A stretch of 26,318 nucleotides of DNA from Priapulus caudatus (Eukaryota; Priapulida; Priapulimorpha; Priapulimorphida; Priapulidae): the NCBI RefSeq assembly GCF_000485595.1, contig NW_014577074.1, positions 1,345,349-1,371,666 of the forward strand, in the 5' to 3' direction. Made by a program: the position numbers and the translations under genes. This document shows, in pieces, positions 21,401 through 26,318 of this stretch. Numbering within the stretch: the stretch's first letter is position 1; each line of letters opens with the position of its first letter. Below the pieces are notes generated by a model. The model was not told the DNA's origin, did no database searches, and saw only the letters and a list, made by a program, of their open reading frames with translations.

Positions 21401-24400
21401 ACCGAGAGGCAGCAGTACATGCTATCAATGACTTTACAAGAGCCATTGACCTTGAGCCAAAAGCTGTAGATAGCTATGAGAGGAGGGCAGAGGTAAGACC
21501 TTTGAATATTTGTTAAAATTTCCGTCATAATCTTCCTTCATCAGGTTTTACTTTGTGTTGCAAGAATTAGTGTTTGGAAATTTTTCCAGCTGAATTTTTA
21601 TTCCTGATCGTCTCTAGCCACATCTGTCGGCTACATATTATTTTACTCATCTTCGAAAGGTTCTGTCCATGATGGCGCAACATTATGAAGCAGTCGCAGA
21701 TCTAGACACAGCCATACGCTTGAAGCCTGATGATAAACTTGCGAAGCTGTTCTTCCAACGAGGTCTTGAACATCTGTTCACTGAGGTAAACGATGAGGAA
21801 TGGTGGTGAATTGGTTAGGGTTAGGGTTAGGGTTAGTAATATTAATATTAATATTGTAATTGTATCTGTATGTGTGTGCTACACATATATTTACTTGTCG
21901 TTACAGAACTTCACTGAGTCAGAATTGGATTTTCGGAGGTCACTAGCGGAAGAGGGAGAGCAGGCATATGTACTTTACTACCTAGGCGTTGTCCTGCAGA
22001 AACGAGGGGCATTTCGTGTACGATGTCACCCTATACTATTATGTTGTGGAACATTAGCACGCATACTAGCCTAAAAATCAGAACAGAGGCATTGTGTTAC
22101 GATTCTGAATGTATGATCGATTAACCATGCAGTGATGGGATGATAGTTGACTGCATACTAAATACTTTAGCAGCCACTTCAAGGTTTAGCAGAATACATT
22201 ATATATCTGCCATGATGATATGATTTACATGAGTTTTAATATGGAAATCAGTTAATTGGATGCTCACTACGTGCACCACTGTGTTGAATACACTGATTAT
22301 AGTTAAATGCGTACAAACGTTGTCATTGCAAACAACTATTGCTTACTATAGAAATTTCAGTATTAATAACAATGTTCGTGTTATAAACATTGTCTTTGTA
22401 TCTAAGGCTATCACTGATTCTTGTTGTCTCTTATCCTCTGTAGAATGCCACACGTGTCTTTGACGAAGCTCTTCAGTTGAATCCCAGCCACCTGGAGGTG
22501 CTTCTCGCACAAGGAAACTCATACAGGTTACTATTTGCAATATTGGCGTAGGTCGCGTAGGTAGCGTTCTAGATGTAAAACTGAGAAGCGAAAGGTGTGA
22601 TCCCCACTTGTGAATTATGATATATGTTGTTCTCACTAAAGCATATTGGCTTGTTTGCCTCAGTTCATCAACACTAAAGAATGGTGATAGTGTTGTAAAG
22701 TGGGGGAGTTAATATGCAATGACATGCCTATGATGGCTGGCTGCCTCTACCTCAGACCTCTGTCTATGGCAGGTGAAACAGGGTTACTAGGTAACATCAG
22801 CCATAGGACCTACAAAGATAGAAATACTGTTAAAATTTAAAAGAAATTGCTTAGAATATGCCTTGTTTACTCGAACAAATCACATTTAATAACACTTGCA
22901 GCAGAAATGAAGCTGTTTTAATGGTAGAGTTCAATAACCAATAATTTTATTTCGTAGGGAGTTGGGAGATGTAAAGCGGTCACTCAAGGCATTTGACCAA
23001 GCCTACAGCCTACACCCTGACCGCTGGCCAACAGTGTTCTACCGTGGCCAAACACACTATAGCAGTGGTCAGTTACAATTAGCCTTACAGGACTTCAATG
23101 TAAGTTGTGTGCAATACACGAACTACAATGCCTAGTTCACAACATTGAAAATGTGTAGTGTATGTTAGTCTGCATACTTCCTCTGAAGTAGATGATCTCA
23201 CAGACATCACGTTTTTTTGCAAGTGCAATCCATGTTGGGTAGTTCCTTACTCTAGAAACGACCTTGTAATTCCTAGATGAGGTCATAAGATATTTGATCA
23301 TTTTTGGTCCATTGGATTTAATGATAGAAGCCAAAATCCACATGAGCATACAACACACCAATCTGTTACAAACACACCTGCTATTTCCTTGTTGTCTATA
23401 TGTGTATTGTTTGTCGAATGCATAGTTGTGAGTGTTTGTTGTTCATTTGTCACAGCGCTGCGTGGAACTGGACTCGCAGAACATTAAGTGCGTCTACATG
23501 AAGGGCATCACACACAGCATGCTTGGACAATTCTACGAGAGTGTCAAGGCAGAATCCAACCTCATTGTGCATTCCCAGTACACCACTGGCAGGCTGAGCC
23601 CTGAGTTCCTTAAAGCACACTACTTAAAAGGTAAGGACAGGCTCGGCATGTTGTATCTCAACCGCATTTCCTCTGTCAGCACTCGAAAATTGTGTGGTTG
23701 GCTCCTCAATAGCGCTCATAGGGTCCATGTCCGCCAGGGTACTGCCGGAACATACTCTGGGTACGGTCCGGTATACCGGAACGTACCCTGGTAACTATCT
23801 GATATGGTTAGGGTTAGGGTTAGGGTTAGGGAGTAAGCGTAGGCGACCCCTAGACTCGTTAGTGGAGTAGGCGAGGTACGGTCCGTCATATTGGATAGTA
23901 CCAGGGTACTTTCCGGTATACCGGACCGTACCCAGGGTACGTTCCTGCAGTACCCTGGGGGACATAGACCCTCTCAGCCTCAATAGCAATTGGGTAAAAT
24001 CAATTATATTGACTCTGCATAAGTCACCACATTGTGGCCGTGATTACGTAAATAGCATACGTGTTTACAGAGACGTTTCGTTACTACCATCGTTTGTTGG
24101 ATGAGCCACTGACAACTGTCAACCCAGACCGAGATTTCAGTGGGGAATTTCGGGAGAAGTGGTCGAAAACCTTGCCATTTCAATTCGAGGTGAGAACAAT
24201 GTGCATAACACGATATTATTTGTTGTCATAGTTGTTTGGAAAAGTTATAAGCTAATTTGAAATGAACAGACTGAAGTATAGAGAGCACTATATCTGCACT
24301 GCAGCTGCTGTTAATGATAAATGTAGGTCAGTTATGAAAAATGAAGAACAGATTACACTTTAAACTATTTTTTATTTCAGGGTGCATATGCTGAACAGAA

Positions 24401-26120
24401 AGGAATTCAGCCCCATATCTTGTAAGTATAAGGTTTTTCATTAATACGACTGATTAGTAAATAGTTAAATGCAGTGCAGTAACCTGGGGAATAATTGTTT
24501 GCTATGCTACTGATTGCTGTGATTATCATTACGAAAATAATGCGTTCTAGAAAAAATACATTCATATTAAAATTGCGTTATGTGAATCACGTTGTCCAAT
24601 TGACTTCTATTATATAGTTAGGCTCATAGGATTTATGTCCCCCAGGGTACTGCCGGAACGTACCCTGGGTCCTAACCCTGGTAACTATCTGATATGGTTA
24701 GGGTTAGGGAGTAGGTGTAAGCGACTCCCTAGACTCGTTAGTGGAGTAGGCGAGGTACGGTTCGGCATATGAGATAGTACCAGGGTACGTTCCGGTATAC
24801 CGGACCGTACCCAGGGTACGTTCCGGCAGTACCCTGGGGGGACATAGACCCCCTCAGCTATAGTTAGGGATGCGGTCCCACGAAAACTTTTTTCGGCCAA
24901 CACGGTTAGGTAATTCTCCAACATCAAGTAATGCAGGTACAATTATCCATGCAGGAAAACAATGGCGAACATATATATATATTGCCTATTTCATATGTAA
25001 TGCAAGAAAGATGTTTCTAAATATGTACTTATATAATTAGTATCCTCTATCAAGAGTACACTGGATGTAGGGTACTGAATAATTGTGAATGCACAATTAT
25101 GATAAGTTATCCACTGTATAAGTTTATCCATTTACAAATCTCTGGAAAATCATATAAGAGAGTTATACTTACTTTATCTATTTTATGTTATGTAATTGTT
25201 GTGTGTGCGTCATCGTGTATGTATGCGTATCTGTAACATTTTTGCTGGTGTTATGATGCAGACATCTGTTGCTTGTAGAGACGTAGTGGTGCCAACATTC
25301 GAGCAGCTTACCACACCTGAGCAGACGCTTCTTTGTCGAGCGGCTCTCATTGGTCAGCTCGGTCAGGTGACCGCTGATGGCTACATGCCACAGGAGAGGT
25401 TCAACATTGCCATGGGCCTGGCGGCCATTGACATCTCACAGAGTCTACAGGCGAGTTCTCCCAGTTTATTAGTTTGACCGCGTGCAAGATATCTGTGTGT
25501 AGGTGAATGAGAGATACACTTATTACATGAGTTTAGATGTGCGGGAATCGGGAGCAATTGCCTGAGTGTTCTTTTTTCATAAGGGTGTATGGTTATATCT
25601 GAATTTTACAGATAATTTTTATTGTGGATTAGGATCTCTTTTGTATTATTGAAACACGTTGATGTTTGATTTGGTAAACCTATTACAATAATTACCAATA
25701 GTTTTTAGAAATATCATTGCTACTTATTACCAGTCATGTTTACTCTTGTTTCTAATTCACTATATAGGGTTTGTGGAGCAGTAAAAAAAGTTTAAAAATT
25801 GGAGGTAAGTGTTAAATATATAAGTTAGCTAACAAATGTCTTGTGAATGAGAATACATTTACAGTAAGGTAACCAATATGATACTGCATTACAATGATTA
25901 CATACAGTCGTATTCCCAAATAAAATACTATTATTATTATTGAGCTTGAGGTATAACTGTTTTTCCATGCTACAGATAAACGGGTGACATGGCGGGACAT
26001 ATTCAACATAGCTGTGAGCTATCGACGGTTAGCTCAGATGGAAGATCCCGTTTTCTGGTTGGATCAATTTCCAGAGAAGAGTTTCAACACTGGATTTAAC
26101 TTCAATTTGGTTTTTATAAA
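15465..26120 (+). CDS. TTC13: TTC13 orthologue (tetratricopeptide repeat protein 13), 5' and central part; 3' end outside window
   Basis: The visible coding exons are 15465-15816, 20347-20432, 20559-20634, 21163-21233, 21331-21492, 21660-21785, 21907-22017, 22444-22526, 22958-23099, 23456-23630, 24071-24189, 24381-24421, 25279-25450, 25768-25804 and 25976-26120, all in phase, giving about 632 residues. Human TTC13 is about 860 residues, so roughly the last quarter lies beyond the right edge. The start is in good context (ATGG) and opens a signal peptide (residues 1-22, VVYLLILLNSVV core), then a cysteine-containing luminal region. TPR helices span about residues 165-430, with motifs such as YYLGVVLQKRGAF and ATRVFDEALQLNPS. 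After them come TTC13-specific stretches: LDEPLTTVNPDRDF, WSKTLPFQFE, GIQPHIL, MGLAAIDISQSLQ, TWRDIFNIAV and VFWLDQFP. The match to vertebrate TTC13 is from memory of the family. Its molecular role is not well defined. Exons 12 and 14 are tiny (41 and 37 nt). Intron 13 appears to use a GC donor, and the last visible donor (26121) is the least certain boundary. Confidence 0.93.
16252..16320. repeat. (GATA)n-like microsatellite
   Basis: AGAT/GATA units with a few substitutions lie inside the left arm of the inverted-repeat structure at 16060. Confidence 0.8.
16866..17039 (-). CDS. Unrecognised 58-codon open reading segment ending at a strong splice donor
   Basis: On the minus strand an ATG at 17037-17039 opens MQKIFLFDAKCIGRAFHYLR and continues with GHVGDAPFMPINEEGGPYSD and YEDAKMQQK, then meets AAG|GTACGTAC, a near-consensus 5' splice site. 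The amino-acid composition (mixed charged, aromatic and small residues, no low complexity) is more protein-like than neighbouring shadow frames. It could be the first exon of a gene nested in TTC13 intron 1 on the opposite strand, or a captured exon inside the inverted-repeat structure around it. I found no convincing next exon between 16866 and 15820 and recognise no family. Confidence 0.3.
17348..17832 (-). mobile_element. LINE reverse-transcriptase relic, palm to thumb part
   Basis: Read on the minus strand, this stretch of TTC13 intron 1 keeps pieces of a non-LTR reverse transcriptase in shifting frames. VVLEDGNDYI then DDIVGMRDYKTVTKIAQSFS carries the catalytic DD pair (codons at 17793-17798) of the YxDD box. 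It is followed by NMNKTNTMVIKFTNKE (the K-T-K-M motif after the palm), LWKSYYRSRVKLYEC, and finally FLNNSERWTNLTKEEGKN, the usual LLYGSETWTL.KEE block. Stops and frameshifts break every part, so it is dead. The part of the protein retained here ends about where the relic at 11690-12204 begins, so the two could come from related elements truncated differently. Confidence 0.68.
18866..20346. other. Rest of TTC13 intron 1
   Basis: AT-rich intronic sequence. The first 60 bases (ATGTGATATCTCATATGTCC onward) resemble 7868-7925 in creatine kinase intron 2, so this piece belongs to a dispersed repeat. Nothing else is recognised. Confidence 0.5.
21813..21836 (+). repeat. Short TTAGGG tract in TTC13 intron 6
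   Basis: Three TTAGGG units and a partial fourth stand alone, without the GCTCATAG ends seen at the MITE copies that carry the same motif. Confidence 0.75.
23714..23978. mobile_element. GCTCATAG-family MITE, 265 bp, 9-bp target duplication
   Basis: The element has imperfect terminal inverted repeats (GCTCATAGGGTC at the left, the complement of GCTGAGAGGGTC at the right) and sub-terminal GTACCCTGG/CCAGGGTAC palindromes. A central tract of TTAGGG units starts at 23813. The flanks are a perfect CTCAATAGC (23705-23713 and 23979-23987). It lies in TTC13 intron 10, starting 84 bases after the donor. It has no coding capacity, so it is a non-autonomous element. A 9-bp duplication is usual for Mutator-like transposons, but terminal sequence alone does not prove that superfamily. 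Confidence 0.87.
24622..24858. mobile_element. GCTCATAG-family MITE, 237 bp, 9-bp target duplication
   Basis: This second intact copy lies in TTC13 intron 12, same orientation as the copy at 23714 and very similar in sequence, with a shorter TTAGGG tract. It is flanked by a perfect TATAGTTAG (24613-24621 and 24859-24867). The right terminal sub-repeats (CCGGACCGTACCCAGGG and on to CCCCCTCAGC) match copy one closely, which suggests recent spread. Confidence 0.88.
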
Positions 26121-26167
26121 GTACGATTCCATATGGACGATCATTTATGTTAAGATCATTGCCATTA

Positions 26168-26227
26168 AATATAGAATCCTTATGTCCAGTGTATAGGAAT
26201 ATAGAATCCTTATGTCCAGCGTATAGG
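26168..26227 (+). repeat. Two tandem 30-bp units
   Basis: The unit AATATAGAATCCTTATGTCC plus ten more bases occurs twice with one C/T difference. It begins 48 bases after the last visible TTC13 exon. Confidence 0.85.
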
Positions 26228-26235
26228 AAAGCGGT

Positions 26236-26318
26236 GTGATAAGTAAGAAGGTAGCAGCGTGTCAGTAGAAAGGTAGCGTGTGGTCAGTAGAAGGTAGCGG
26301 TGTGGTCAGTAGAAGGTG
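26236..26318 (+). repeat. Tandem array of 21-22-bp units reaching the window edge
   Basis: Units of the form GGTAGCGGTGTGGTCAGTAGAA, with small indels, repeat at least three times and continue out of the window. This is a minisatellite in TTC13 intron 15. Confidence 0.8.

Noticed and set aside
21813-21836. TTAGGG run as a chromosome end
   Set aside because: Only three or four units inside an intron with coding sequence on both sides.
25261-25278. Acceptor ATGCAG at 25260 for TTC13 exon 13
   Set aside because: It gives the wrong phase and an immediate stop; the TTGTAG acceptor at 25278 keeps the frame and matches the family.
26236-26318. Regular 22-bp repeats as a CRISPR array
   Set aside because: Units are contiguous with no unique spacers, in a eukaryotic intron; it is a minisatellite.

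Overview
This is metazoan nuclear DNA. It carries two multi-exon genes with GT-AG introns, retroelement relics, many microsatellites and an unusual density of palindromic mobile elements. A mitochondrial creatine kinase points to an animal or close relative, and the compact exons with mostly short AT-rich introns suggest an invertebrate. I cannot name the lineage from sequence alone.

Layout. 1-4854: no gene recognised; TG and GA microsatellites, two copies of a short module that each run into a GA tract, and a possible octamer plus TATA promoter near 2.35 kb. 4855-10809 (minus): a complete 7-exon, 412-residue mitochondrial creatine kinase (CKMT-type). 10810-15464: the divergent intergenic region between the two genes, holding the 3' end of a decayed LINE reverse transcriptase (11690-12204), a broken three-exon THAP zinc-finger gene (13466-14487) and a dense cluster of hairpins. 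15465 to the right edge (plus): TTC13, a secretory-pathway TPR protein, 15 coding exons visible (about 632 residues), with the 3' end outside the window. Its 4.5-kb intron 1 contains a 2.8-kb inverted-repeat structure with hAT-like inner ends and a second LINE relic. Introns 10 and 12 each hold a MITE.

The most unusual signal is the short palindromic DNA. At least four hairpins only 40-46 bp long (7310-7352, 13295-13334, 13349-13394, 15153-15193) are each bounded by a perfect 8-bp direct repeat, as expected of a hAT-type target-site duplication. Two of them sit 14 bp apart inside what was a 20-bp palindrome. A second class, 85-90-bp foldbacks beginning TAG and ending CTA, has 9-bp duplications (three copies). 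A third class is a MITE of about 240-265 bp beginning GCTCATAG, also with 9-bp duplications (three copies), one of which is split by a 1-kb insertion. Together they look like several active or recently active families of miniature elements, the smallest of them far below the usual MITE size.

The two genes have no evident functional link. Creatine kinase works in mitochondrial phosphagen energy transfer; TTC13 is a poorly characterised TPR protein.
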